From Opitutales bacterium (lineage in GTDB: Bacteria; Verrucomicrobiota; Verrucomicrobiia; Opitutales; Intestinicryptomonadaceae), in assembly GCA_017633865.1 (NCBI GenBank), contig JAGBOM010000017.1, positions 1 through 25,425 of the forward strand: DNA of 25,425 nt, read 5' to 3'. The position numbers and the translations under genes were made by a program. Below, piece after piece: positions 1 through 7,938 of the stretch. Within the stretch, counting starts at the first letter, position 1. Each line of letters starts with the position of its first letter. The notes beneath the pieces were generated by a model. It was not told the DNA's origin, did not search any database, and worked only from the letters and a program-made list of their open reading frames with translations.

Positions 1-756
1 AAATTTTCCGAAAAATACGGCCCAGCTGCGCACGTCGAGGCTACTGCTTTCGCAGACAAATCTATAAAGCGCATAGTCGACAAAAGCTCTAAACGGCTCC
101 ACAACATCGTAGACCAACGGCGTGTTTTTGTAATATGTCTTGTGGTTCACCCCCAGCAGGCTGTTTAGGCCGGAAACAACAATGCTTCTATGGATTATGG
201 CCGACATAATGCCGTATCCATAATTTAACAAAGCATTCACCCTTGAATCGCCGGATTCTTTGGCTCTGCGCTGGCCGAACTCCCCCACGGCGGGAAAAAA
301 ATGCTTCCAATATTCGCGGGCGCACCATGATTCGTCTATCCGCCCGCGCGAACTAAACATCGCCTCAAGCTTTGTAGATTTTATTCCCATAAGATTAAGG
401 CATTTTACACAGTTTTCGACTTTGGAATACAGCAGCCGCCTCCACACCGCGCCGTTCAAATTCTTGTTGGCCGAGGCTTGGTTCAACACGACTTTGGCGT
501 CGTAAGTTCTAAATAGCGGAATCGTGGACCCGACAGGCTTAAAATCCTTGCAATGCACAATCATTGCGTCGTTTGCCAAGAGTTCGGAAATCAAATTACC
601 GCTTATTGAAACCGCTTCGTTTGCCACCACCACCGCGCGCAAATCTTCAATCGCGATTTGCCCGATGTTGCGGCCGTCTTTTTTACAAACCAGCAGCCCC
701 CTTTCTTTTGAGAGTTTGCAACCGTAATCGAAGATATGCAGCAGGTGGTAGCTCAT
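1..756 (-). CDS. cas1: Cas1 CRISPR integrase, type II system (3' end outside window)
   Basis: Cas1 forms the spacer-integration complex with Cas2. The first 252 residues are present; the C-terminus lies beyond the left edge. Reading from ATG at 756, the protein starts MSYHLLHIFDYGCKLSKERG and carries the Cas1 metal-site blocks: IDESWCAREYW (E142), GLNSLLGVNHKTYY (H205) and DVVEPFRAFVDY (D217/E220). Between them is NALLNYGYGIMSAIIH, the usual Cas1 helix. The start codon is 1 bp from the cas9 stop, so the two genes form one transcript in the order cas9-cas1, as in type II-C loci. By family convention cas2 and the repeat array should lie further left. No frameshift is visible. Family assignment is firm; subtype II-C is inferred from Cas9 size and gene order. 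Confidence 0.95.
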   Translation of the reverse strand, partial: MSYHLLHIFDYGCKLSKERGLLVCKKDGRNIGQIAIEDLRAVVVANEAVSISGNLISELLANDAMIVHCKDFKPVGSTIPLFRTYDAKVVLNQASANKNLNGAVWRRLLYSKVENCVKCLNLMGIKSTKLEAMFSSRGRIDESWCAREYWKHFFPAVGEFGQRRAKESGDSRVNALLNYGYGIMSAIIHRSIVVSGLNSLLGVNHKTYYKNTPLVYDVVEPFRAFVDYALYRFVCESSSLDVRSWAVFFGKF

Positions 757-757
757 T

Positions 758-3700
758 TTATCGGCCTAATTTTATGCGCGTTATGCCGGCTTTCATTAGA
801 TGCTGTATGTTAATCAAGCCCGCGTTCTCTCCGTTTGGATTTGTGAACTTCATGCGCCCGTCCGCTAAAATGGTATTTACCATATATATGCCGGCGGATA
901 GCAGCAAATCCCCCTTGTCGTTAAACACGTCGCTTTCGATTTTTACCAGGCAGTGCTTGCGGAATTCCCCGACGATGGAATCGAAATCTTCGCGCGCTCC
1001 AAGCTCGTTTAAAACCTTGAATTTTGACGAAAACGCATAAATCGGGGCGACAATAAATTTGCCTTTTTTATTCTTCCAAATAATTTGGCCTTTATGGGAA
1101 GCTCCCTTGCGATACGCCCCGCAAGAGTCTTTAGATAAATCCTTGTATTCCGCCGGATCCCCCACTTCGGCCTGCACCCTTAATATTTTGCTGCCCCTGC
1201 CGAATCTTGACGGAATTTCGACGGTTTTGCACCAATTTATCCAATCGTTTTCCGACGGCCGGCTTTGCGCGAAATCGCCAGCTATTTTTCGGATTTGGGC
1301 GCTTACGATGTTTTTTATGTTTTTTTGCAAAGAGTTTAAGTCGTAAACTTTCTTATTTACTCCGACGTTTTTGTAGGCCAATTCCTCCAGCTTAAACCGC
1401 TTTACCATAACGCTTTTTCCGGCGATCTCTTTTTTTGCGTATATGCTGTCTTCAAGCCTTGGCTTTTCAACCGCGACCTCGTTCGGAATAAGGGCATCCA
1501 GATATTTTCCGAAGAAGCCTTCCGCGTCTTCCGCAATTTCCTTCGGCAGAATCTCGTTTATTTTGACTTTGCGCATATCTTTGCCCGCCGGCGCGAAAGT
1601 TAGGCACATGGCGTCAAGCGCGTGGTGCTTTTTGTTCGCCCTATTCTTTTTGTCGAGAGCCTCTATTTTTATCAAATAGTCCACGGCGCTCATTTTTTCC
1701 CGATCGACGTCTTCATTGTGCAGAAGCTTGTTTAGCCCGTACGCGCTTCTAATAAGCGACGTGGTGTTTCCGGAAACGGTAAAGACACGCTTTTGGCCTT
1801 CGTTTGCGCCTATTTGAAACCCGAAATACAGGCATAATATTTTTTGGGCAAGCTTTGCGATCCACGCGGTTTCCGCAAGCCCCGTATATTTTTCGGCGAG
1901 AGCCTGCGCGTCTTCGCCGACAAGCAGCGCGCATCTTTTTTTGCCAAGGCTTTCGGAAAGATCCTTTACGCGGCGGCAGTATTTTTCCCATTCCTCCGGG
2001 TTTGGGGAAAGCCACTCGTATGGGGTTCGATTCCCCTTTTCCTTGTTTACGCTTTCGGTTGTCAAAACGTAATTGTAAAGCGCATCCGGCCCGCCTTTTG
2101 CGCGGGGCACAATATGCTCTATTTCCAAACCGGGCAAATCGGCGGGGCAAAGAGGATTCCCCGTGTAGACGCACATCCCCTTTTGCTTTTCCAAAAGCTC
2201 CATTTTTATCAGCATTTTCCCGCTTTTAAACTTGATTTCGCCTTCGCGGGAATCGCTTGGCGATTCGGAAAGCTCGTCCAATTTTTTTGCGATTTTTTGT
2301 TTTTCGTCGCGGCGCGCCTTCATTTGTTTGTGAAGTTCAGCCTTGCGCTTGTCGCCCAAAAAATCGTCTCTGACAAATTCCAGAATAATTTTTTGAGGAA
2401 CGCCGAATTTTTCATGCAGCGCTTTCACCCTTTCATAAAAGAACGCGAGCCTGTGGCGCACAATAGGATCGTTTTGCCCGCCAATTATTTTATTTATGAG
2501 CTCATCGACATCCTGACGCTTTGCCTGCGCCTGCGCAAATTGATGGGACTGCACGTCGGGAATGTAAATATTGTTCCATTTTGCGTCTCCCATCAATTTT
2601 ACGAATTCAAAATCCTCGGCAACCAATCCCTTGCGGGGGTCGATATTCTCGACGGTCTTTATCTTTTCGCCATAATATTCGGCGGGATTTTTTCCGGAAA
2701 ATATCAAATCCTTTAAAATCATCATCGCTGGCCTCGAATACCTTGCCCTTCCGGATTCGCGAGGAGCCTCGATTTCGCAATTATTTTCAATCGGGCTTGC
2801 GCCGATTTTTTTGAAAAATTTTGCGATGTCCGTTTTTGTCAGCTTGTATTTTTTAGACTTTGCCGAATCGAAAAGCTCTAAAAATTCATTAAACGCAAGA
2901 CAGCTAAGCGAGTTAAGCCTATAAAATCTTAAATTCAATAATTTTAACGCCAAAGTTATTTCGTAATGAAGCAAGTCCGCGTCGTTTTTTATGCCCGCAA
3001 GAGGCTTTATTTTGCATACGTTAAATCTCGGAATCAGCGCGCATTTTGCGATAATCCTATTGTCAAACCTTGGCACTTTTTGGCCGAGCGCGGTCAAGTC
3101 TGTAATCGCGCCCCTTTTCAGATTAAACTCTTTCCTTATTTTTGGATTGTAGGAGGCGTAGGCGGTTTCGGAATATCCGTACAAAATATAAAGCGCTTTG
3201 CCCGCAAGCTTCGGATACTGCAAAGACGCCATTTCGACAAGCCGGACAAATTCCCTTTCCACATCTTTGCGGGGAATTATGTACCCTTTGGCCCTTTGGG
3301 CGGTATGGGCAATTTTAATGCCTACATTTTCAGGATTTTCGGGGTTCCAAAGCCCCATCTTGTAGGCCTTAAAAAAGCAGGGGTAGTCGTAGTTTTGAGG
3401 ATTCTCCAACGGCGCCAATAATTCGCGCTTTTCCTCTTCAAAAATCTGAAGGTTCTTTTGGTAATCGTCTTCTTCTTTTTTAGAGGAAATTCTCTCTTCC
3501 TTTTCCTTCCATGGAAGATTGCCATCGTAGCCGCGCTTTTGAATCGCGGAATTTAAGGCCTTGAAAACCTGCCACGGCTCCAACCGCTCCCCAAGAAGCA
3601 ATTTGCACCTAAGCGCTATCGAATTGTAGCAAATATTTTCCCCCGGAGCCGGGAATTCCCGCTCCAGCCGCTTGTCGCCTTTAGAAGCAAGAACCCATCT

Positions 3701-3961
3701 GCCGTCCAAAAATTCGACACTCCTGCGCTTTAAGACCTCAATGCCGCATTCTTTGAGGCACCGCTCCAAAAACTTCTCGCGGGCCTTGTGGGAATCTCTT
3801 GTTCTTTTTTGCCTGCGCGACGCAGCGGCGGTTTTTATTTCCGCAAAATCCTGCGGAATAATTAAAGATTCAACATGCAAGAATCTGCCATCCTGCCTGA
3901 CGGATTCGCCTAACGAAGCCTTGCCAAAATCAATACCCCAAATAGTATCTGCTAAGCTCAT
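758..3961 (-). CDS. cas9: Cas9 RNA-guided endonuclease, compact (type II-C-like)
   Basis: Cas9 is the crRNA:tracrRNA-guided double-strand DNA nuclease. I chose ATG at 3961 (MSLADTIWGIDFG), giving 1067 aa and placing the RuvC-I aspartate at residue 11, close to position 10 in characterised Cas9s; a TTG at 3997 would add 12 unconserved residues. Catalytic parts seen: RuvC-I D11; an arginine-rich bridge helix (SRRQKRTRDSHKAREK); RuvC-II ILEFVRDD with E528; HNH block EIEHIVPRAKGG with H616 and asparagines N630 and N639 at the spacing found in SpCas9; RuvC-III HHALDA with H779/H780 and D783. All catalytic residues are present. Length and blocks such as PRFDNRII resemble Akkermansia Cas9 from memory. 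The next gene, cas1, follows after 1 bp. No strong Shine-Dalgarno precedes the start. Confidence 0.97.
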   Translation of the reverse strand: MSLADTIWGIDFGKASLGESVRQDGRFLHVESLIIPQDFAEIKTAAASRRQKRTRDSHKAREKFLERCLKECGIEVLKRRSVEFLDGRWVLASKGDKRLEREFPAPGENICYNSIALRCKLLLGERLEPWQVFKALNSAIQKRGYDGNLPWKEKEERISSKKEEDDYQKNLQIFEEEKRELLAPLENPQNYDYPCFFKAYKMGLWNPENPENVGIKIAHTAQRAKGYIIPRKDVEREFVRLVEMASLQYPKLAGKALYILYGYSETAYASYNPKIRKEFNLKRGAITDLTALGQKVPRFDNRIIAKCALIPRFNVCKIKPLAGIKNDADLLHYEITLALKLLNLRFYRLNSLSCLAFNEFLELFDSAKSKKYKLTKTDIAKFFKKIGASPIENNCEIEAPRESGRARYSRPAMMILKDLIFSGKNPAEYYGEKIKTVENIDPRKGLVAEDFEFVKLMGDAKWNNIYIPDVQSHQFAQAQAKRQDVDELINKIIGGQNDPIVRHRLAFFYERVKALHEKFGVPQKIILEFVRDDFLGDKRKAELHKQMKARRDEKQKIAKKLDELSESPSDSREGEIKFKSGKMLIKMELLEKQKGMCVYTGNPLCPADLPGLEIEHIVPRAKGGPDALYNYVLTTESVNKEKGNRTPYEWLSPNPEEWEKYCRRVKDLSESLGKKRCALLVGEDAQALAEKYTGLAETAWIAKLAQKILCLYFGFQIGANEGQKRVFTVSGNTTSLIRSAYGLNKLLHNEDVDREKMSAVDYLIKIEALDKKNRANKKHHALDAMCLTFAPAGKDMRKVKINEILPKEIAEDAEGFFGKYLDALIPNEVAVEKPRLEDSIYAKKEIAGKSVMVKRFKLEELAYKNVGVNKKVYDLNSLQKNIKNIVSAQIRKIAGDFAQSRPSENDWINWCKTVEIPSRFGRGSKILRVQAEVGDPAEYKDLSKDSCGAYRKGASHKGQIIWKNKKGKFIVAPIYAFSSKFKVLNELGAREDFDSIVGEFRKHCLVKIESDVFNDKGDLLLSAGIYMVNTILADGRMKFTNPNGENAGLINIQHLMKAGITRIKLGR

Positions 3962-4042
3962 AAATATTAAGTATGTATTTTTTTGGAGCCATATCAACTA
4001 TTTTTTAAAAAACACCGCACAAAAAATTTATATATCATAACC

Positions 4043-4072
4043 TTGAATAAAATTTATAATGACAGGTAGAAT
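4043..4072 (+). promoter_or_regulatory. Candidate promoter of a small RNA upstream of cas9
   Basis: TTGAAT (4043-4048), an 18-bp spacer and TAGAAT (4067-4072) form a good sigma70-like promoter pointing away from cas9. Initiation would be near 4079, just before a strongly structured stretch that ends in a terminator-like hairpin at 4277-4308. There is no coding gene on this strand here, so the natural product would be an RNA. Confidence 0.35.
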
Positions 4073-4082
4073 AGCGAGTGAA
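4053..4082 (-). promoter_or_regulatory. Candidate cas9 promoter
   Basis: On the minus strand TTCACT (4082-4077) and TATAAA (4058-4053) are separated by 18 bp, a fair sigma70-type arrangement. It would give a leader of roughly 85 nt before the cas9 ATG at 3961. It overlaps the plus-strand promoter candidate at 4043-4072, so both cannot be strong at once. The DNA here is AT-rich and matches arise by chance, so this is weak. Confidence 0.25.
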
Positions 4083-4308
4083 TTTAAACAATTTCTCGCA
4101 ACATATAGAAATGTTGGCAATAGCACAAGCCTTCTGCCGACATAAAAATCCGGATTATTATCGATTTGAAGCAGAGGCGCGATAACGTTGCTATTTTGGA
4201 AGCCTGTTAAGATATAGGGAATTTATCCGCCCCACTGCCGCGAAGGCGGCGAGAAAAGAAACAGCGTATATATTTTGCCGCTTGTTGTTGTTTACAAGCT
4301 GCATTTTT
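4079..4308 (+). ncRNA. Candidate structured RNA next to cas9, possibly tracrRNA
   Basis: Type II loci need a tracrRNA, often encoded upstream of cas9 in II-C systems. This gene-free stretch has a promoter candidate and rich secondary structure. CAACAT (4099-4104) pairs with ATGTTG (4111-4116). AATAGCA (4119-4125) pairs with TGCTATT (4189-4195), enclosing GCCTTCTGC (4129-4137) paired with GCAGAGGC (4171-4178) with one bulged T. A palindrome AATCCGGATT sits at 4147-4156. A terminator-like hairpin closes the region. What is missing is the test that would decide: the CRISPR repeat is outside the window, so no anti-repeat can be shown. It could instead be an unrelated small RNA or a cas9 control element; the true transcript may be shorter. 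Confidence 0.35.
4277..4308 (+). terminator. Terminator-like hairpin
   Basis: GCTTGT (4280-4285) pairs perfectly with ACAAGC (4294-4299); two more G-C pairs extend the stem across one mismatch. A short T run (4304-4308) follows after three bases. It would end a plus-strand transcript starting near 4079. The stem is modest. Confidence 0.4.
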
Positions 4309-4330
4309 AGCGGATTTATCCAAGATCATG

Positions 4331-4810
4331 CTATTTGATTTCGGTTATAAGCTCCTTCAACGTCTTATTGCTGTGATGTTTGAAGCCCGCTAAGCGCGCG
4401 ATTTTAAGCTTATTTTTGTTTTGCGGCGCCTGATAGAGCCCTACGCGGCGGCTTTCGCCGTCGTTTGTTAGCAGATGCGCGTCCTTAAAATAATTTATGA
4501 AGCCGCCCCGCTCCTCGCTTTCAAAGCGGCAAGTTTGGGTGTTGTACATCTTTATAAAACACTGGCCCGATGTTGGGAATCCGCCAAGATGGTAGATGTA
4601 TTTCGAGCCGCAATCGGATTTTTCCCGCCACGCGGACGCGCAGCTCCACAACTGCAGACGGTCGCCCAAATACAGCGGGAAAAACCCGATATAAACGCCC
4701 GTAATCCCCGTCCCCTGTATTCGCATATAGTAGTAAAATTGGCTCCCATTGTAATCAGACAGAATTAGGATTAAAAGAAGTAAAAGGAAAGGTCTGGCAT
4801 CGGCAATCAA
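4331..4810 (-). CDS. Hypothetical protein, possibly spurious or a relic
   Basis: An open frame of 159 codons fills the gap between the CRISPR locus and the export operon. The only full-length start is TTG at 4810; the first ATG is at 4726 (131 aa, MRIQGTGITGVYIGFF). The N-terminus from the TTG has a hydrophobic run (FLLLLLILIL). The remainder is cysteine-rich with no motif I recognise. No clear ribosome binding site precedes either start. I cannot assign a function; it may be a real orphan gene, a decayed one, or chance. Confidence 0.3.
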   Translation of the reverse strand: MIADARPFLLLLLILILSDYNGSQFYYYMRIQGTGITGVYIGFFPLYLGDRLQLWSCASAWREKSDCGSKYIYHLGGFPTSGQCFIKMYNTQTCRFESEERGGFINYFKDAHLLTNDGESRRVGLYQAPQNKNKLKIARLAGFKHHSNKTLKELITEIK

Positions 4811-4977
4811 AAAGCCCGCCTTTAGTTGAGAAAACGGAAAAACTCGGGGAAAGGAAAAAATGGAAAAGTTTATGCATGTCGAACCATCAAAAAATATTCA
4901 AGTTGCCAAATGCATGGGCATATAAAAATAGCCTATTTACATGCTAAGCAAAGGAGTTTGGAATTGGCCGCAAATTT

Positions 4978-6090
4978 TCAGCTGGAGCTTCTTTTAAACG
5001 AAGCTACGGCGTATGTATTTAAAATGGCGGAAAACGCGCATATGGCAAAAAATTGCGCCCGCAAATCCGAAAATCCTGCGCCTTTCAAATAAATCGCGCG
5101 CACGGCCTCCACAATATATCGGACAGGGTTGAGCAATGTAATTTTTTGCGCCCAATTCGGCATGCTGCTCAACGGCGTGAAAATGCCGCTCATAAGAAGA
5201 AATATCATAATGAAAAACAGGAACGCCAAAATAGCCTGCTGCGCGCTCGATGAAATATTGGAAATTATCAGCCCGAACGCCATAAACGCCGTCAGATAGA
5301 CGGCCGCGAACAAGTAGATGAGCAGAAAGCTTCCCTTTGGGAACAATCCGTAAACCGCGTATGAAACAGCCATCCCTATCGTCAAAACCGCCATTCCGAT
5401 AATCCATACGGGAAACATCTTGGATGCAATGAACATTGTTTTTGATACCGGAGCGACGTTCATTTGCTCCATTGTCCCGAGCTCTTTTTCGCTTACTATA
5501 TTTAGCGCGGATAAAATGCCGCCCATAAGCGATATTAAAAAAACCAATATTGCGGGGACGATAAACGCTTTTGAGTTCAGGTACGGATTGAACCTGTAAT
5601 CAGAGAGAATTTCTATCTTTTTTGAATTCTGAGCCGCCGCGGAGTCCGCAAAAAGCCCGGACGAAAAATCGTTTATAATGCTGCCTGCGTATGAGGCTCC
5701 CAGCCCGCCCTTTATGCCGTTTATCGCGTTGACGCTAATCAGCACCTGCGAATTTTTTGAAACGACAAGGCCTTTTTCAAAGCCTTTGGGAATTTCCAGA
5801 ATAATGTCGATTGTCCCGTTTTCAATGCCGGAAAATTCTTTTTCATATGAATCTTTGCCGTATGACGCGGCAAAATATTCCGATGCGGACAGTTTGCCGG
5901 CAAGCCGCGCGGAAAGCGCAGAATTGTCGCGGTCTATGATTTTAAGATTTATGTTCTTAACGTCGAAGTTCGCGGCAAACGGCAAGATTAACAGCTGGAT
6001 TATTGGCACGGCAAATATGAGTTTCGGCATAAATTTATCGCGAAAAATATGCTTAAACTCCTTCTCTATCAGATAAAAAAAGCGTATCAT
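4978..6090 (-). CDS. ybhR-like: ABC-2 family permease, last gene of export operon
   Basis: This 370-aa inner-membrane permease has the ABC-2 layout. One N-terminal membrane helix (about residues 20-40, FMPKLIFAVPIIQLLILPF) is followed by a large extracytoplasmic domain (about 41-175), then five C-terminal helices beginning near residue 178 (FIVPAILVFLISLMGG). The coupling region NIVSEKELGTMEQMNVAPVS and the late motif LLNPVRYIVEAVRAIYLKG are typical of YhhJ/YbhR permeases. It would form a heterodimeric channel with the gene just upstream, energised by the two ATPases. ATG at 6090 lies 1 bp after the preceding stop, implying coupled translation. Substrate is unknown; homologous systems export drugs or other small molecules. 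Confidence 0.92.
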   Translation of the reverse strand: MIRFFYLIEKEFKHIFRDKFMPKLIFAVPIIQLLILPFAANFDVKNINLKIIDRDNSALSARLAGKLSASEYFAASYGKDSYEKEFSGIENGTIDIILEIPKGFEKGLVVSKNSQVLISVNAINGIKGGLGASYAGSIINDFSSGLFADSAAAQNSKKIEILSDYRFNPYLNSKAFIVPAILVFLISLMGGILSALNIVSEKELGTMEQMNVAPVSKTMFIASKMFPVWIIGMAVLTIGMAVSYAVYGLFPKGSFLLIYLFAAVYLTAFMAFGLIISNISSSAQQAILAFLFFIMIFLLMSGIFTPLSSMPNWAQKITLLNPVRYIVEAVRAIYLKGAGFSDLRAQFFAICAFSAILNTYAVASFKRSSS

Positions 6091-6091
6091 T

Positions 6092-7198
6092 TTATTCCAG
6101 CCTGGTTTTGAATTTTGCGAGGCTCAGAAGCGCGAAAAACAGAATCATCGCCGACATCACGGCAATGTTTTTCGCTACAAGCGCGATTCCGCAGCCTTTT
6201 ATCATGACCGCCCGCAGGGCTGAAATATACCATTTCGCGGGAACAATTTCCGAAACATATTGAAGCAGGCGCGGCATATTTTCTATCGGGAAAATCATTC
6301 CCGAGAGAAGAACTGTCGGCAGCATGAAAACCGAAGTCGCTATAAACATCGCAGTCTGCTGTGTGTTGACAAAGGTGGAAACGGTTATGCCGATAGTCAG
6401 CGCCAGAAGCGTGTATAACATGGAAAGACCGAAAATAAGCGCGACGCTCCCGCGTATTGCTATGCCGAACACCGCGGTTGCAATAATCAGGCACCCCGAC
6501 ACAATTAAAACCGAAAGAGCGAAATACGGAATAACCTTTGCGATGATTATGTAAACCGGGCGCATCGGCGAGACAAGCAGAATTTCCATATTGCCCATTT
6601 CCTTTTCCCTCACTATTCCGACCGAAGTCATAAGCGTGCAAATAAGAAAAAGAATCAGCCCCATGACTCCCGGGACAAAATCGTACGCGCTTTTGAGCTG
6701 CGGATTGAAAAGCATATTTGCCCGGATGTCTATACCATGAAAGGGCGCGCTTCTTCCGAATCTTTCGGCGAATTCGGCCGAGGCGATTGCGCTTGCGTAA
6801 TTGTAGATGTTTTTCGCCTCGTTAGGGTCTACGGCGTCGAGAACAATATTTATCTGCGGCGACTCTCCGCATGCGGCCTTTTTTTCAAAATCCGCCTCAA
6901 AAACGACGACAGTCTTTACCGTTCCGCGCGCCAAAAGCTCCTCCATTTCCGCCTTCGTTTGAACCGATTTGCAAAGCGAAAAATATTCGCTTGCGTCTAT
7001 TCTCGCCGCGATTGCCGAGGAAAGCGCGCTTTTGTCGCAGTCCAGCACGGCGAATTTGGATTCCCTTATCTCGTTTGTGATTGCGAAACCGAAAAGCAAA
7101 AGCAGCAAAACCGGCAGTATGAACAAAATCGCGACGCTGCGCCTGTCGCGCGAAATCTGCCTGAACTCCTTCAAAACGAATGCGAAAAATTTCTCCAT
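6092..7198 (-). CDS. ybhS-like: ABC-2 family permease
   Basis: A 368-aa paralogue of the neighbouring permease with the same plan: N-terminal helix (about residues 20-40, SVAILFILPVLLLLLFGFAI), periplasmic domain (about 41-170), then about five helices from residue 175 (VPGVMGLILFLICTLM). Motifs GIVREKEMGNMEILLVSPM and SEIVPAKWYISALRAVMIKG mark YbhS-type permeases. The frame stays open far upstream of ATG 7198, but that part is out of register with a real ABC ATPase gene, so I use the ATG 2 bp after the ATPase stop. Together with the downstream permease it should make the transmembrane part of the exporter. Confidence 0.92.
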   Translation of the reverse strand: MEKFFAFVLKEFRQISRDRRSVAILFILPVLLLLLFGFAITNEIRESKFAVLDCDKSALSSAIAARIDASEYFSLCKSVQTKAEMEELLARGTVKTVVVFEADFEKKAACGESPQINIVLDAVDPNEAKNIYNYASAIASAEFAERFGRSAPFHGIDIRANMLFNPQLKSAYDFVPGVMGLILFLICTLMTSVGIVREKEMGNMEILLVSPMRPVYIIIAKVIPYFALSVLIVSGCLIIATAVFGIAIRGSVALIFGLSMLYTLLALTIGITVSTFVNTQQTAMFIATSVFMLPTVLLSGMIFPIENMPRLLQYVSEIVPAKWYISALRAVMIKGCGIALVAKNIAVMSAMILFFALLSLAKFKTRLE

Positions 7199-7200
7199 AA

Positions 7201-7938
7201 TCAGGCGTCTTTCCGTTGGGCCCCGCGCGCCAGATCCTTGAAAACTCCGTCCATGTCGGCGCGCCCAAATTTTTTCTTCAATTCGGCGGGAGTTCCCAAA
7301 GCGCGGATTTGCCCGTCGACCATAATAGACGCCCTGTCGCAATATTCTGCTTCGTCCATGTAATGCGTCGTCACAAAAACCGTTATCGAGCGGAGGCTTG
7401 CATCGTAGATTTCCTCCCAGAACTTCCGGCGCACAATCGGATCCACGCCGCCCGTCGGCTCGTCGAGAAACACGATCTTTGGAGAATGCATTATCGAAAT
7501 CGAAAACGCCAGCTTTTGCTTCCACCCCATCGGCAGGGACGCGACAAACGAGTTTTCCCAGCCGCGCATTTCAAGCTTTTCTACGATTTCCTCCTCTTTG
7601 GCGCGTATTTCCGCCTTCGTCAAGCCGTAAAGCCCGCCCCAAAATTTGATGTTTTCCGCGACGGTCAAATCCCCGTAAAGCGAAAATTTTTGGCTCATGT
7701 AGCCTATGCTCTTTTTTATTTGCTCGCGCTGCTTGTATATGTCGAAGCCGGCCACCTTGGCCTCGCCGGACGTCGGCTCCAGCAGCCCGCAAAGCATGCG
7801 CATCGCCGTCGACTTTCCCGCGCCGTTGGCTCCCAAAAATCCGAAAATCTCGCCCGTGCCGACCTCAAAGCTTATGGAGTCCACCGCGACAAAATCCCCG
7901 AATTTCTTCGTTATACCTTTAACTTCTATTGCGTTCAC
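7201..7938 (-). CDS. ABC transporter ATPase, second (consensus-site Walker/H) half
   Basis: Nucleotide-binding subunit, 245 aa from GTG 7938, which follows GGAG by 10 nt; a TTG at 7968 is possible but would lengthen the overlap with the upstream gene to 50 bp. Walker A GANGAGKST, Q-loop YMSQKFSLY, Walker B VFLDEPTGGVDP and H-loop VTTHYMDEA are intact. The ABC signature is altered: SLPMGWKQ instead of LSGGxxQ. It corresponds to the C-terminal half of E. coli YbhF, here a separate gene. The 20-bp overlap with the upstream ATPase gene implies coupled translation and equimolar pairing. It powers the two adjacent permeases. Confidence 0.93.
   Translation of the reverse strand: MNAIEVKGITKKFGDFVAVDSISFEVGTGEIFGFLGANGAGKSTAMRMLCGLLEPTSGEAKVAGFDIYKQREQIKKSIGYMSQKFSLYGDLTVAENIKFWGGLYGLTKAEIRAKEEEIVEKLEMRGWENSFVASLPMGWKQKLAFSISIMHSPKIVFLDEPTGGVDPIVRRKFWEEIYDASLRSITVFVTTHYMDEAEYCDRASIMVDGQIRALGTPAELKKKFGRADMDGVFKDLARGAQRKDA

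Noticed and set aside
2024..2038. GGGGTTCGATTCCCC, a tRNA T-arm look-alike
   Set aside because: It lies inside the intact cas9 reading frame (encoding part of KGNRTPYEW) and has no other tRNA arms around it.
1804..2716. Long plus-strand open frames opposite cas9
   Set aside because: They are antisense shadows of the conserved cas9 coding sequence with no recognisable domains.
3962..3997. Upstream TTG start for cas9 adding 12 residues
   Set aside because: The added peptide is not Cas9-like, and the ATG at 3961 places RuvC-I at the usual distance from the N-terminus.
4040..4330. CRISPR array next to cas9
   Set aside because: No direct repeats with regular spacing are present here or elsewhere in the window; the array must lie outside.
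7199..7525. N-terminal extension of the permease at 6092-7198
   Set aside because: The open frame there overlaps a well-supported ABC ATPase gene in another frame and has no permease character.
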